From Aminobacterium colombiense DSM 12261 (lineage in GTDB: Bacteria; Synergistota; Synergistia; Synergistales; Aminobacteriaceae), in assembly GCF_000025885.1 (NCBI RefSeq), contig NC_014011.1, positions 682,001 through 746,000 on the forward strand: DNA of 64,000 nt, written 5' to 3'. The notes under the pieces were generated by a model, which did not search any database, was not told the origin of the DNA, and saw only the letters and a program-made list of their open reading frames with translations. Shown one piece after another: positions 52,644 through 62,303 of the stretch. The stretch's first letter is position 1; each line of letters starts with the position of its first letter. A program made the position numbers and the translations under genes.

Positions 52644-54005
52644 GTGAAACTCTTTACTGCTTCAGCATTGCTTGTGCTGTTTGTTTTTCTCGGACTTGGT
52701 ACGATCGTTGCCCGTAAAATAAAGGAAGCCAGTGATTATACAGTTGCAGGACGAAAAGCAGGGTTAAGCGGAGTCGCGGGTGTTATTATGGGGGCTCTTA
52801 TTGGAGGGGCTTCTACGGTGGGAACCGCTCAGATGGCTTACGAATATGGCCTTTCAGCATGGTGGTTCACTCTGGGTGGCGGCATAGGGTGTCTCATTTT
52901 GGGATGGGGATTTGCATCTCCTTTGCGAAGTTCTGGTGTTGTGACCATTCCAGAATTTCTTAAAAGACATTATGGCAGATCAGTCAGCATGCTTTCCATG
53001 GTGGCATCATCAGTTGGAACATATATTTCTGTGGTTGCTCAATTTCTTTCAGGTGTTGCTTTGTTGCAGACAGTTTTTCCTTTCCCTTCTTTTGTTGCAT
53101 CCATTGGTGTAGCTTGTCTGATCCTTGGATTTCTGTGTTTAGGCGGTCTGAAAAGTTACAGCGTTATAGGGAAAGCAAAGATAGCGATGCTCTTCCTTAT
53201 TCTGACAGTTTCGGTATTACTTGGTATGGGTAAAGGAGTAACCCCCTCCTGGCTTTATCATAATATTGGAAATAAAACTTTATTCAGCCCCTTCGGATTT
53301 GGCGTGGGAAAGGGACTGGGAGCGTTTCTGTCGATGATAGTTGGTATTTTCTGTACTCAAATTTATATACAAGGAGTTTTTGCAGCTTCAAATCCAGACA
53401 CGGCTCGTAAGGGGACGTTATTAGCTGGTATCCTTATTCCTCCCCTTGGCTTAATGGGGATTTACATAGGTCTTTTTATGAGGACTGCTGGTGTTTCTAT
53501 TGTACCGTCACAAGCTCTGCCAATGTTCATACGCTTGTACTTTCCTCCCATCCTGGGTGGAATATTCTGGGCAGGAATATTGATAACTGTAGTTGGTGCT
53601 GCTGCAGGTCTTTCTTTTGGTATTGCTACAAATCTAGTGCAAGATTTTCTGAAAGCCTTGCCATATATGAAAATGGATGAAAAAAGAGCTCTTTTTATGA
53701 GTAGGGCAGCTGTGATTTTTATAGTTCTAAGCGCAGCTTATATGGGAGAGTTGTTTAGTGGTGATATGATTCTTCAGTGGAGTTATTTAAGTATGAGCCT
53801 GCGGGGGGCTGGAACTTTTTTCCCTTTCATCGTTGCCCTTCTGTTCCCCCTTCAGCTTTCTCCCTGTTGGACATTATGCTCTGCTGGTGGAGGCTTATTG
53901 GCAGTATTGATAGCGCCTTTTATATTTACTAATGTCCCCCCGCTTTTTCTTGGACTTTTAGTTTCAGCGTCTTTCTCTGGCTTAGGTATTTGTTTACGGA
54001 GGTGA
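52644..54005 (+). CDS. Sodium:solute symporter (SSS) family transporter
   Basis: Sodium-coupled uptake protein with about 12-13 transmembrane helices in 453 residues. The family pattern is visible near the N-terminus: DYTVAGRK, then GALIGGASTVGTAQMAYEYG (helix 1-2 region). The GTG at 52644 has AAAGGA nine bases upstream; ATG 52635 is an alternative. The substrate, an amino acid or organic acid, is not readable. It starts just beyond the tRNA-derived repeat and is followed by the AlaX-like gene; the two frames nearly touch. Confidence 0.85.
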   Translation: MKLFTASALLVLFVFLGLGTIVARKIKEASDYTVAGRKAGLSGVAGVIMGALIGGASTVGTAQMAYEYGLSAWWFTLGGGIGCLILGWGFASPLRSSGVVTIPEFLKRHYGRSVSMLSMVASSVGTYISVVAQFLSGVALLQTVFPFPSFVASIGVACLILGFLCLGGLKSYSVIGKAKIAMLFLILTVSVLLGMGKGVTPSWLYHNIGNKTLFSPFGFGVGKGLGAFLSMIVGIFCTQIYIQGVFAASNPDTARKGTLLAGILIPPLGLMGIYIGLFMRTAGVSIVPSQALPMFIRLYFPPILGGIFWAGILITVVGAAAGLSFGIATNLVQDFLKALPYMKMDEKRALFMSRAAVIFIVLSAAYMGELFSGDMILQWSYLSMSLRGAGTFFPFIVALLFPLQLSPCWTLCSAGGGLLAVLIAPFIFTNVPPLFLGLLVSASFSGLGICLRR

Positions 54006-54010
54006 TTTTT

Positions 54011-55186
54011 ATGATCGGGCAGACCAAGATTATGAAAATAATTGATTCTACTGAAAAAGTAATAAAAATTATAGTTGATCCCAATCCTTTCCACCCTGCA
54101 GGAGGAGGTCAGCCAGGAGATACGGGTTGTTTAAGGGCTGAAAATTTTCTTGCCCATGTCATAGATTGCCAAAAAGAAGGAGAAGAGATTGTCCTTTATA
54201 TAAAAGTCAAAAGTGGTACCATCCATGAAAATATGCAAGTTGAAAGTTTTGTTGACTTGGAGCGCCAGTGGCTTCTTTCGCGGATGCATTCCGGGGAACA
54301 TGTTATTTCAAAGGTACTTGAGAACACATACCCAGAACTGCATATTTATAAAGTTGACGTAGGAACAGAATCCACTGCGGTATATTTACGCTATCCTCAC
54401 GAATTGAACTGGGAAATTCTTTTTAAGGCCGAGGAAGACGCAAATGAAGTTATTAAAAAAGATCTTCCTGTCACTGTGGATGTATTGTCTCCTGAAGATG
54501 CAAAAAAGATGATAGATCTGAAAGCAAACTGGGAGCGTATAGGGGAAAATGATTTGATTCGTGTGGTGACTATCCCCGACTTCGATATGATTGCATGCTC
54601 AGGGACCCACGTTTCCAGAACTTCCGATATTGGAGGTGTTTTTATTGAAGGGTTCAACGGCAGAGCTCCTGAATGGGAGTTTCGCTTTACGGTCCATAGA
54701 GAAGAGACAATGAGGAAAGAGAGCTATGTTATGCGAAAATTGCTTCGCACCATTGGTTGTCCTCTTGAAAAACTCGAAGAAGTTTTTAAAAGACTTCAAA
54801 CGGAGAACAAAGCTCTTATTAAAGGATTGGAACATCTTAAAGAATATGTTTTCTTCCCCTGGATGGAGCACTCTATGGGAGGTTACCCTCTATATTCCTT
54901 TGAACTTTTTAATATTCCTATAGAAATAGCCTCTTCCTGTGTAAGTCGCAAACTTAAAGAGATACCAGAGGCGATTTGTCTTTGTATAGTACCAGCCGAG
55001 GAAGGATGTCATTTCCTTTTAGGAGGAGGAGAAAAAACATCCCTTGATCTTCAGGGTTTTGTGAAGAACAATAGGACGTTAGGGATCAGAGGCGGCGGAC
55101 GAAAAGATTGGGTGAGCGGGAAGGCTCAATGTACGTACCTTGCTCGATGGGTAGAGGAACTTCAGGTTTATTTTGTAAATAGATAA
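54011..55186 (+). CDS. AlaX-like alanyl-tRNA editing protein with DHHA1-type domain
   Basis: Free-standing relative of the AlaRS editing half, 391 residues. The N-terminal segment HPAGGGQPGDTG is family-typical. The zinc site is complete: HSGEH (HxxxH) near residue 97 and CSGTH (CxxxH) near 197. A short coiled coil follows (about 240-280), then a DHHA1-like end with GIRGGGRKDWVSG. It lacks the AlaRS aminoacylation core. It probably clears mischarged Ser- or Gly-tRNA-Ala. ATG at 54011 after GGAGGTG. Confidence 0.87.
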   Translation: MIGQTKIMKIIDSTEKVIKIIVDPNPFHPAGGGQPGDTGCLRAENFLAHVIDCQKEGEEIVLYIKVKSGTIHENMQVESFVDLERQWLLSRMHSGEHVISKVLENTYPELHIYKVDVGTESTAVYLRYPHELNWEILFKAEEDANEVIKKDLPVTVDVLSPEDAKKMIDLKANWERIGENDLIRVVTIPDFDMIACSGTHVSRTSDIGGVFIEGFNGRAPEWEFRFTVHREETMRKESYVMRKLLRTIGCPLEKLEEVFKRLQTENKALIKGLEHLKEYVFFPWMEHSMGGYPLYSFELFNIPIEIASSCVSRKLKEIPEAICLCIVPAEEGCHFLLGGGEKTSLDLQGFVKNNRTLGIRGGGRKDWVSGKAQCTYLARWVEELQVYFVNR

Positions 55187-55211
55187 TAGGATCCTTTTTG
55201 TCCTTACTTGA

Positions 55212-55247
55212 GAAAGGGGGCTTCCTGATACCAGGAAGCCCCCTTTC
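55212..55247. terminator. Bidirectional terminator between the AlaX-like and TAXI genes
   Basis: A perfect 16-bp stem (GAAAGGGGGCTTCCTG at 55212-55227 with 55232-55247), loop ATAC, between convergent genes. Confidence 0.85.
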
Positions 55248-55269
55248 ATGGACTTTATATGTTTATCTC

Positions 55270-56244
55270 TTAAAATTCAGGAATTTTCATTCCTTTTTCT
55301 TTGTAGAATTGAGCAGCTCCGTCATGTAAAGGCACAGATACGCCATCAAGGGCAGTTTCAAGGGTAATAAGTTGAGCTTTGGCGTGAATCGGACGAAGTT
55401 CCTCAATATTATCCCAGAGGGCCTTTGTCATGCGGTAAACAAGATCTGCAGGCAGATCTGCGTCACAGATAAGCAGAGCCATTACGGCAGGAGTTGTAAC
55501 ATCATGATCGACTCCCTGGTAGGTTCCTGCAGGGATAACACTTCTTACAAAATAGGAATATTCTTTAACTAGTTTGGAGAGGAATTCTTCGTTAAACTCT
55601 ACCAGATCAACATCATGCATGGTGGCAAGATCCATGATCGAAGATGTGGGATATCCAGCGACGACAAACCCTACGTCAAGCTGTCCGTCTTTAAAGCGCT
55701 GGGTCGTATTGTTAAAGTCAAGGAAATCTGTTTGCATATCGCCATATTTTATGCCAGCGACTTTCAGAATAGCATCTACATCTCCCTGTACTCCAGAGCC
55801 GGGGGCTCCCACTGAAACCCTTCTTCCTTTAATATCCATAATGTCTTTAACGCCGCTTCCCTTCAGCGTAATGCAGTGAACGTGTTCGGGGTAAAGAGAG
55901 GCTACAACGCGGATATTATCGTATGCGCCTTTTCTGAAGGGGCCAGTTCCTTTTGCAGCCCAATAGGCAATATCGTTCTGTGCAAAGGCCATTTCAATCT
56001 GATGAGTCCCAAGAAGGTTGATATTGGCCACAGAGGCATTCCCTGTTTCTGAAGTGACTTGTACGTCTTCAAGATGGCGAGTCAGAATGTCTGCTATACC
56101 GCCGCCTAAAGGATAATAAGTACCACCGGTACCACCTGTTGCGATGGAAATAAATGTCTTTGCAGAGGCGGCTCCGGCAAAGACGGCAAACAAAAGACAT
56201 AACACAGCTACAGCAACCGTTGTCTTTCTCATCATGTTTCTCAT
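55270..56244 (-). CDS. TAXI-family TRAP transporter solute-binding protein
   Basis: Periplasmic solute receptor of a TRAP-type importer, 324 residues. A signal peptide (about 1-28, cleavage near ASA-KT) is followed by the TAXI signature ISIATGGTGGTYYPLGGG (about 32-49). The family often binds glutamate, glutamine or other small acids. No TRAP permease gene lies beside it, so it is an orphan receptor here. ATGs at 56244, 56235 and 56232 are all possible; the GAGGGGG site fits 56235 best. Confidence 0.9.
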   Translation of the reverse strand: MRNMMRKTTVAVAVLCLLFAVFAGAASAKTFISIATGGTGGTYYPLGGGIADILTRHLEDVQVTSETGNASVANINLLGTHQIEMAFAQNDIAYWAAKGTGPFRKGAYDNIRVVASLYPEHVHCITLKGSGVKDIMDIKGRRVSVGAPGSGVQGDVDAILKVAGIKYGDMQTDFLDFNNTTQRFKDGQLDVGFVVAGYPTSSIMDLATMHDVDLVEFNEEFLSKLVKEYSYFVRSVIPAGTYQGVDHDVTTPAVMALLICDADLPADLVYRMTKALWDNIEELRPIHAKAQLITLETALDGVSVPLHDGAAQFYKEKGMKIPEF

Positions 56245-56489
56245 TCCCCCTCGAAAGTTTTTTGTTTCTTTTTATGCCAACATACTTTCATAAAACAGGA
56301 AACTTTCTTCCTCACATCCCCCCATTTCATTTTTCTTGTTTCATATAGTATAAAGCTATTATGAAAGACTATCAAGAATAGAGTGTTTTTAAAGGTTTAT
56401 AAAGGTTTTTTAATAAAATTCATACAAAGAGAGCTTCTTAAATAAATATGCTATAGTAAAACAAGTATTCGAGAGGAGAGGTGTCTGGC

Positions 56490-57035
56490 ATGCTCTGGAA
56501 AAAAATATTTAATAATCAGGAGGAAGTCATAATGGAGGAGGTTATGGCTGAGGAAGAAAAAGTGGAAAATAATATAGGGTGCTCGCAGCGTGGAATTGAC
56601 TTGGAGTTACATATCCATGTTCATTTAAATGATGAAAACCAGGTTGGTCGGGCAGCGTTGCTATTAGCGTCTACCACCACTCCTGATTCAGAGAATGAAC
56701 TAAAACGGGAATTATTACAGAATGGTTGGCGGTCAGTTGCAACAGAAGTTGGAGGACTGGCAGGGGATCTCCCTCAAAAAATTACTCGAGCCCTTGTTGG
56801 AGCTTCTTTAAATGCTGGAGTAGTAGAGAAGACTCGTAATGAGATGCACGCCCTTATGCATGCGGCAGTAGAGGCTCTAGAAGGTTTTTTAACGGTGGGA
56901 ATGCTAGAGGCGAGTGTCGGAGCTAAAATAGCAATTGTACGTAATGATCGTTGGATTGCAGTGGCAGTTATGGGCGATACAGCATATCATGCCGTTGCCC
57001 ATCATGAGAGATGCGGTCTCGGTGTAATGCATATC
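56490..57035 (+). CDS. hutP: HutP-like RNA-binding regulator
   Basis: Resembles HutP of B. subtilis, which binds the hut leader RNA with L-histidine and Mg2+ and prevents termination. An acidic N-terminal extension (about 1-50) precedes the HutP core (about 55-182): RAALLLAS, ELLQNGWRS, EMHALMHAAVEALEG with the two metal/histidine-binding His residues, and the C-terminal HHERCGLGVMHI. The ATG at 56490 follows GAGAGGAGAG; GTG 56481 is upstream. No hut operon is adjacent, but ftcD lies 5.4 kb away. The target RNA is unknown. Confidence 0.8.
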
Positions 57036-57046
57036 TAAATAACCGC

Positions 57047-57075
57047 TTGCATGTCTTTATTCCATATGGTAAAGT
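57047..57075 (+). promoter_or_regulatory. Probable promoter of rpmE
   Basis: TTGCAT (57047-57052), 17-base spacer and TAAAGT (57070-57075), 44 bases before the rpmE ATG. Confidence 0.55.
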
Positions 57076-57118
57076 GCATATTTGTTCAGTAAAGAAAAGT
57101 TTTGGAGGTGCAACATAG

Positions 57119-57358
57119 ATGAAAAAGGGAATACATCCCGAATATAAGGAATGTGTTGTAACGTGTGCTTGTGGCAATACGTTTAACACTCACTCCACAT
57201 CTTCCGAGATCCGCGTGGGGGTCTGTTCTGAATGCCACCCCTTCTTTACCGGCAAAAAGGGAAGCCGGGTTGTGAGCGAAGCTGGTCGTCTTGAAAAATT
57301 CCGTAAGAAATACGAAGGTATCAATTACGGACAGCGCGAAGTAGAAACAGAAGAGTAG
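57119..57358 (+). CDS. rpmE: 50S ribosomal protein L31 (zinc-binding form)
   Basis: Seventy-nine-residue ribosomal protein with the zinc ligands CAC near residue 16-18 and CSEC near 37-40, so the zinc-containing form. The HPFFTGKKG block is typical. A charged C-terminal tail (about 66-79) is slightly longer than usual. Monocistronic, with its own promoter and terminator. Confidence 0.95.
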   Translation: MKKGIHPEYKECVVTCACGNTFNTHSTSSEIRVGVCSECHPFFTGKKGSRVVSEAGRLEKFRKKYEGINYGQREVETEE

Positions 57359-57359
57359 A

Positions 57360-57385
57360 AAGGGGGGCAAAGCTCCCCTTTTTTT
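57360..57385 (+). terminator. Terminator after rpmE
   Basis: AAGGGGGGC (57360-57368) pairs with GCTCCCCTT (57372-57380), one G-U pair, loop AAA, followed by TTTTT. Confidence 0.9.
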
Positions 57386-57418
57386 ACATGCTTTTGAAGG
57401 ATAGGAGCTGATGAGTAC

Positions 57419-58114
57419 ATGACGTGTCAGGTGACCTTGCTAGGGCATACACCAGATCCTGACAGAATTGTAGCGGCAGCAGCGCGCCTGTGTTATAGCG
57501 ATATTCCTGCTGGATTAATTATGAAAGAACAAGACCCTTCATCAGTAGAATCGCTGATTTTTCACTTGCGGAGGAGCGGTCATCATTCTCCTTTCGAGCA
57601 TGCGTCTTTTACCTTTTCTCTAGATGGGATGAGTCGGGTGACAAGCCACCAGCTTGTCCGTCATCGCATAGCGAGTTATAGTCAAAGAAGTCAGCGGTAT
57701 GTTTCTATGGCCGAACCAGAAGTGGTTCTTCCTCCAACTGTTGCGGCTCATGAGGAGGGGAAAGAACTGTTCCTTAACGAGGTTAAGGCGGCCCATTCCG
57801 TATATCTGAAGCTTGTTGAGCAAGGAATTCCCAAGGAAGACGCGCGGTATATATTACCCCATGGCTGGACAACAAGCCTAGTAATGACCATGAATGCCAG
57901 AGAGCTTTATCACTTCTTTTCATTGCGGCTTTGCCGCCGTGCTCAATGGGAGATCCGCCAGGTAGCCCGAGAAATGCTTAAAGTGGTTCGAAGAGAAGCT
58001 CCTGTCATTTTTAATATTGCAGGTCCTTCCTGCCTTGTAAAGGGTGCTTGCTGTGAAGCTCGCCCCTGTGGAAAACCCTTTCATTCCATAGAGGAACTTC
58101 TCGAGGAGGAATAG
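57419..58114 (+). CDS. thyX: FAD-dependent thymidylate synthase ThyX
   Basis: Makes dTMP from dUMP with methylenetetrahydrofolate and FAD. The ThyX motif RHRIASYSQRS begins at Arg81, and the upstream HHSPFEHASFTF block binds substrate. The 231-residue length is normal. It replaces ThyA in many anaerobes. The gene starts 34 bases after the rpmE terminator and is followed two bases later by the DUF1385 gene. Confidence 0.95.
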   Translation: MTCQVTLLGHTPDPDRIVAAAARLCYSDIPAGLIMKEQDPSSVESLIFHLRRSGHHSPFEHASFTFSLDGMSRVTSHQLVRHRIASYSQRSQRYVSMAEPEVVLPPTVAAHEEGKELFLNEVKAAHSVYLKLVEQGIPKEDARYILPHGWTTSLVMTMNARELYHFFSLRLCRRAQWEIRQVAREMLKVVRREAPVIFNIAGPSCLVKGACCEARPCGKPFHSIEELLEEE

Positions 58115-58116
58115 TA

Positions 58117-59061
58117 TTGAATTCAGACAATAAGACGGCCTGTACCTTCTCTGGGAAACGGGAGAAGCGCATGCCCGTGGGAGGACAGGCTGTTATAGAG
58201 GGCGTTCTGATGAGGGGCCCCCAAAGGTGGGGGCTTGCAGTCCGACAGCAGAACGGTGAAATAGTACGGGAACATTGGGACGCAGTTCTCAGAACTTCTT
58301 CTTTCTGGTGGAAGTGCCCAATGATACGGGGACTTGTCATTATGTTCGAAATGCTCAAGATAGGGATACGCGCTTTGAATCGCTCTGCCGAAATAGCCCT
58401 GGGGGACGAAGAAACTATTACCCCTCTCGAGTTTGCAGGATCGGTTGCTTTTGCGCTCATAGCGGTTATAGGTGTATTTGTTGCCCTTCCCGTCTGGTTG
58501 GCCCATCTTGGCGGAGAGTTCTGGAGTCTTTCTGAAACATGGAAGAATGTCTTCGAAGGCCTGTTGCGCGGCACTTTTTTTGTGTTGTATGTGGCAGGTA
58601 TCGGATTATGGAAAGAGATTCGTGATGTGTTTCGGTATCATGGCGCGGAACATAAAACCATAAATGCTTTTGAAGCCGGAGTTGATATGACCCCGGAAAA
58701 TGTTATGAACTATTCTCGCATCCATCCCCGTTGTGGCACGTCCTTTCTCTTGATTGTTGTGATAGTGAGTATTATAGTTTTTTCTATAGCCGGTCATGGT
58801 AGTCTGCTTTGGAAGATAATGATGAGGGTTTTGCTGCTTCCCGTAGTAGTGGGAATCTCTTATGAGATTATCCGGGCAGCATCGTCTATACAAAAGTTAG
58901 GAAGGATCATCTTGTGGCCTGCTTTGTCATTTCAATACCTGACTACGAGAGAACCGAGTATTGAACAGGTAGAAGTGGCGCTAGCTGCTTTGGAGGAAGC
59001 TTTGGACAGGCCCCTGTATGATCGTTCCGGAGGTGAGGAATACAATGAATTTGGAGAGTAA
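58117..59061 (+). CDS. DUF1385-family membrane protein
   Basis: A 314-residue membrane protein of the DUF1385 (YqhQ-like) family, unknown function. The signature [15 protein letters not shown] lies near residue 22. Four to five hydrophobic segments span about 105-280; the central [13 protein letters not shown] and HPRCGTSFL blocks carry conserved His and Glu that could bind a metal. The start is TTG at 58117, two bases after thyX. It overlaps prfA by 17 bases, the usual DUF1385-prfA-prmC order. Confidence 0.88.
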   Translation: MNSDNKTACTFSGKREKRMPVGGQAVIEGVLMRGPQRWGLAVRQQNGEIVREHWDAVLRTSSFWWKCPMIRGLVIMFEMLKIGIRALNRSAEIALGDEETITPLEFAGSVAFALIAVIGVFVALPVWLAHLGGEFWSLSETWKNVFEGLLRGTFFVLYVAGIGLWKEIRDVFRYHGAEHKTINAFEAGVDMTPENVMNYSRIHPRCGTSFLLIVVIVSIIVFSIAGHGSLLWKIMMRVLLLPVVVGISYEIIRAASSIQKLGRIILWPALSFQYLTTREPSIEQVEVALAALEEALDRPLYDRSGGEEYNEFGE

Positions 59062-60121
59062 ACTTGATGATTTGGAAAAGACTTTTGTAGATCTTGAAAA
59101 GCAAATGTCGGATCCTGTTGTCGCAGCTAATTTGAAAGAGATACAGCAACTTGCAAAAAAACATGCTCAAATAGAATCGGCTGTATTGAAATACAGAGAG
59201 TATAAAAAGGTAAAGAGTGACCTTGAGGAAGCCCATTCTCTTCTTCATTCGGGGGATGGGGATATGCAGGAACTTGCCAGGGAAGAGATAAAGGAAAAAG
59301 AGCCTCTTCTGGAATGCATTCGTGACGAACTTCACGTCCTTCTGCTGCCAGTGGATCCTAACGATGAAAAAAGCGTCATTATGGAAATACGGGGAGGGGC
59401 AGGGGGAGAGGAAGCCGCGCTTTTTTCTGCCAATCTTTATCGCATGTATAGTCGATTTTGTGAACGAGAGGGCTGGAGAATAGAGATCATTCAGTCAAAC
59501 GAGACGGGCATCGGTGGCTTGAAGGAAGTTATTTTCAAAATAGATGGCCGCGGTGCATATAGCAAGTTGAAGTTTGAAAGCGGTGTCCACAGGGTACAGC
59601 GGGTTCCTATGACTGAAGCGGGGGGGCGTATTCATACGTCAACCTCCACTGTGGCTGTCTTGCCTGAGGTAGAAGATGTGGATGTGGATATACGTACTGA
59701 AGATCTTAAGATTGATACTTACCGTTCAAGTGGTGCTGGAGGGCAGCATGTAAATATGACGGATTCCGCAGTCCGTATTACTCACCTTCCCACAGGCATT
59801 GTTGTTACATGCCAGGATGAACGGTCGCAGATAAAGAACAGAGCGAAAGCCATGATGTATCTTCGTGCAAAGCTTTATGGCTTGGAAAAGGAAAAACAGG
59901 CGGAAGAGCAGGCAGAAGAGAGGCGAGGCCAGATTGGTTCCGGAGATCGCTCAGAACGGATCAGAACCTATAATTATCCTCAGAATAGAATAACAGATCA
60001 TCGTATTGGCTTAACTCTCTATAAACTTGACCAATATCTTGACGGGGATTTATATGAAATGATCGATGCCATGACTATGGCGGATCAGACGGAGCGATTA
60101 CAGAAGCTTGGGAACGAATAG
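59045..60121 (+). CDS. prfA: Peptide chain release factor RF1
   Basis: Terminates translation at UAA and UAG. The ATG at 59045 gives 358 residues; the frame extends to 59018 within the DUF1385 gene. The GGQ motif lies at 232-234, where Gln is methylated by PrmC encoded next door. The [14 protein letters not shown] coiled region and the C-terminal tail [13 protein letters not shown] are typical. It overlaps prmC by 14 bases. Confidence 0.96.
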   Translation: MNLESKLDDLEKTFVDLEKQMSDPVVAANLKEIQQLAKKHAQIESAVLKYREYKKVKSDLEEAHSLLHSGDGDMQELAREEIKEKEPLLECIRDELHVLLLPVDPNDEKSVIMEIRGGAGGEEAALFSANLYRMYSRFCEREGWRIEIIQSNETGIGGLKEVIFKIDGRGAYSKLKFESGVHRVQRVPMTEAGGRIHTSTSTVAVLPEVEDVDVDIRTEDLKIDTYRSSGAGGQHVNMTDSAVRITHLPTGIVVTCQDERSQIKNRAKAMMYLRAKLYGLEKEKQAEEQAEERRGQIGSGDRSERIRTYNYPQNRITDHRIGLTLYKLDQYLDGDLYEMIDAMTMADQTERLQKLGNE

Positions 60122-60968
60122 GGAAACTCTTTACCAAGCAAAAAAAAGAACTGTTCAGGCTTTGGCAAGAGCGGGTATAGAGAGGGCGGAGAGCGAAACA
60201 GAGTGGTTTCTTTGTTCTTTGAAGGAAATATCCCGATCCCGTTTCTTGCTTATAGCTTCTGAAGTGTATCTTACAGAGGAAGAGGTCATTTCTCTGAACC
60301 AAATGGTACAACGCAGAATCTCTGGCGAGCCTTTGCAATATATTATTGGATATGAGAGTTTTTGGGGCAGGGACTTCCTAGTAGGGCCAGGTTGTCTGAT
60401 TCCTCGTCCCGAAACGGAACTCGTTGTGGAAGAGGCTCTTCGGTACTTTGTCAAAGGCTCTTTTCTTGATTGGGGAACGGGGAGTGGCTGCATTGCCGCC
60501 ACTATCCTTGCAGAAAGACCTCTTTCAAGAGGGGTAGCAATAGAGGTTTCTCCTCAGGCTATAGAATGGGCATGGAAAAACCTGAGAAGATATAATTTGC
60601 TTCATCGTTGTTTGCTATGGCATTCTAGAGAAATGAGTGACATTCCAGTTCCTTCTCAGAGCCTAGACCTTATTATTAGCAACCCACCTTACATCCCCAC
60701 TGCTGCGATTGGAAGACTAATGAAAGAGGTTGCTGGATATGAGCCCTATGTGGCCCTTGATGGCGGAGAGGATGGACTGCTTTACTATAAGGAGCTTCTT
60801 CATGTTGCTCCCATCTGGCTCAAACCAGGAGGGATGTTGGTTGTAGAATTAGGAGACAGCACTCAAGGAGAAGTTCTTGCAAATTACAACGCTTTAGGGC
60901 TACGATTAATGAAGCTGGCGAAGGATTTTCAAGGTATATATCGCATCGCAGTTTGGTGTCGTGTATAA
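60108..60968 (+). CDS. prmC: Release factor glutamine methyltransferase PrmC
   Basis: Methylates the GGQ glutamine of RF1 and RF2. The 286 residues have the N-terminal helical domain (about 1-80), the SAM-binding motif [13 protein letters not shown] (about 122-134) and the substrate-binding NPPY at 192-195. The start is TTG at 60108, overlapping prfA, so translation is coupled and substrate and enzyme are made together. Confidence 0.95.
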   Translation: MGTNRETLYQAKKRTVQALARAGIERAESETEWFLCSLKEISRSRFLLIASEVYLTEEEVISLNQMVQRRISGEPLQYIIGYESFWGRDFLVGPGCLIPRPETELVVEEALRYFVKGSFLDWGTGSGCIAATILAERPLSRGVAIEVSPQAIEWAWKNLRRYNLLHRCLLWHSREMSDIPVPSQSLDLIISNPPYIPTAAIGRLMKEVAGYEPYVALDGGEDGLLYYKELLHVAPIWLKPGGMLVVELGDSTQGEVLANYNALGLRLMKLAKDFQGIYRIAVWCRV

Positions 60969-61050
60969 TGGCGCAGATGATCTTTTCGATCACCTATATA
61001 TATTATTCTGTATTAGATAAAGCTTCAAAGGACGAGGAGGAGATGTTTGA

Positions 61051-62238
61051 ATGGAAAAGAGAGAGCTCGTGATCATCGGGGCTGGCCCTGCCGGTCTGAC
61101 ATCAGCTATATATGGTCGCAGAGCAGGACTCGACGTGCTTCTTATTGAGAAAGGTGTTCCCGGCGGTCAGATAAATATTACTGCCGAGATAGAGAATTGG
61201 CCAGGAGTGGCCCATGCCTCTGGCCAAGAACTTGGTGATATGTTCCGAGTGCATGCAGAGAAGTTCAATACAGAATTTCGTGACGCTGATGTTAAGAAAA
61301 TTGAGCTTCGCGACGGCAGCAAAGTAGTAGTAACAGACAAGGGAGAAATAGAAGCCGAAGCGATTATTCTTGCTACAGGCGCTTATTTCAGGAAGCTTGG
61401 CTGCGAAGGAGAGGTAGAACATATTGGCGGCGGCGTGAGCTATTGCGCAGTTTGTGATGGGGCTTTCTTCGAAGATCAGGTAATCGCTGTTGTTGGCGGC
61501 GGGAACACGGCTGTTGAAGAAGCCTGCTACCTTACAAATTTCGCTTCCAAGGTGTATATTATTCATCGTCGTGATGCTTTTAGAGCTGACAGAGCTGCCA
61601 CTGAAAGGACACTTTCAAATCCGAAGATTGAACCCATCTGGAATAGCGTTGTCGAAAAAATCGAAGGCGATGGTATGGTAGAAAATCTTGTTTTGAAGAA
61701 CGTTAAAACAGGAGAGGTTTCTGATCTGCCTGTAGCTGGTGTCTTTGTTTTTGTCGGACAGGCTCCTCATGATGAATGCATCCGCGGTCTTGTAGAGGCT
61801 AAAAAAGGCGGCTGGATAGTGACTAACGATGATATGGAAACATCAGTTGAAGGTGTTTTTGCCGCTGGTGATGTGCGCGACAAGAACCTTCGCCAGGTAG
61901 TGACAGCCGCAAGTGATGGCGCCATAGCAGCTATGGCAGCATCTGCCTATATAAATGAACAGGTTCATCTTCGCTCCACCCTTTTGGATCCTGAGAGAGT
62001 GGTGGCCTTCTTCTATTCCAGCATTGTTGAATCCCAGGTAAGGCTTTCCAATGCCGTGGAAGAGATGAGCAAGGAAACAGGGGAAAAGGTTGCTATCATT
62101 GATGGTTACCGCAACGCACGTATGGTTGAAAAACTTGAATTGGGTGAGATGCCAGTTGTTGTGGAGCTTAAGAAAGGTGTAGTTGCTTCTAAAAAAACAG
62201 TAGCTACTGCTTCTGAACTTTCCGAATTTCTTAAATAG
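61051..62238 (+). CDS. trxB: Thioredoxin reductase fused to a cysteine-less thioredoxin-like domain
   Basis: NADPH- or ferredoxin-linked flavoprotein reducing thioredoxin. The 395 residues exceed the usual ~310. Order: FAD-binding GAGPAGL near residue 9, redox pair Cys132-Cys135 (CAVC), NADPH-binding GGGNTAVEEA near 151, second FAD block FAAGDVRDKNLRQVVTA. From about 310 to 395 comes a thioredoxin-like domain with FFY, a cis-Pro loop (EMPVVVELKKG) and a final helix, but its CxxC site is FYSSIVES (321-328), with no Cys. It may be a docking or structural module. GAGGAGG upstream. Confidence 0.88.
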   Translation: MEKRELVIIGAGPAGLTSAIYGRRAGLDVLLIEKGVPGGQINITAEIENWPGVAHASGQELGDMFRVHAEKFNTEFRDADVKKIELRDGSKVVVTDKGEIEAEAIILATGAYFRKLGCEGEVEHIGGGVSYCAVCDGAFFEDQVIAVVGGGNTAVEEACYLTNFASKVYIIHRRDAFRADRAATERTLSNPKIEPIWNSVVEKIEGDGMVENLVLKNVKTGEVSDLPVAGVFVFVGQAPHDECIRGLVEAKKGGWIVTNDDMETSVEGVFAAGDVRDKNLRQVVTAASDGAIAAMAASAYINEQVHLRSTLLDPERVVAFFYSSIVESQVRLSNAVEEMSKETGEKVAIIDGYRNARMVEKLELGEMPVVVELKKGVVASKKTVATASELSEFLK

Positions 62239-62252
62239 AGTAGGGCTCATTC

Positions 62253-62283
62253 AGGGAAGGTGGGATAATCCTACCTTCCCTTT
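62253..62283 (+). terminator. Possible terminator after trxB
   Basis: A 13-bp stem (AGGGAAGGTGGGA at 62253-62265 with 62269-62281, one G-T pair), loop TAA. The T run is short (TTT), so termination may be partial. Confidence 0.6.
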
Positions 62284-62303
62284 ACTCATGGAGGTGGAGA
62301 TTG

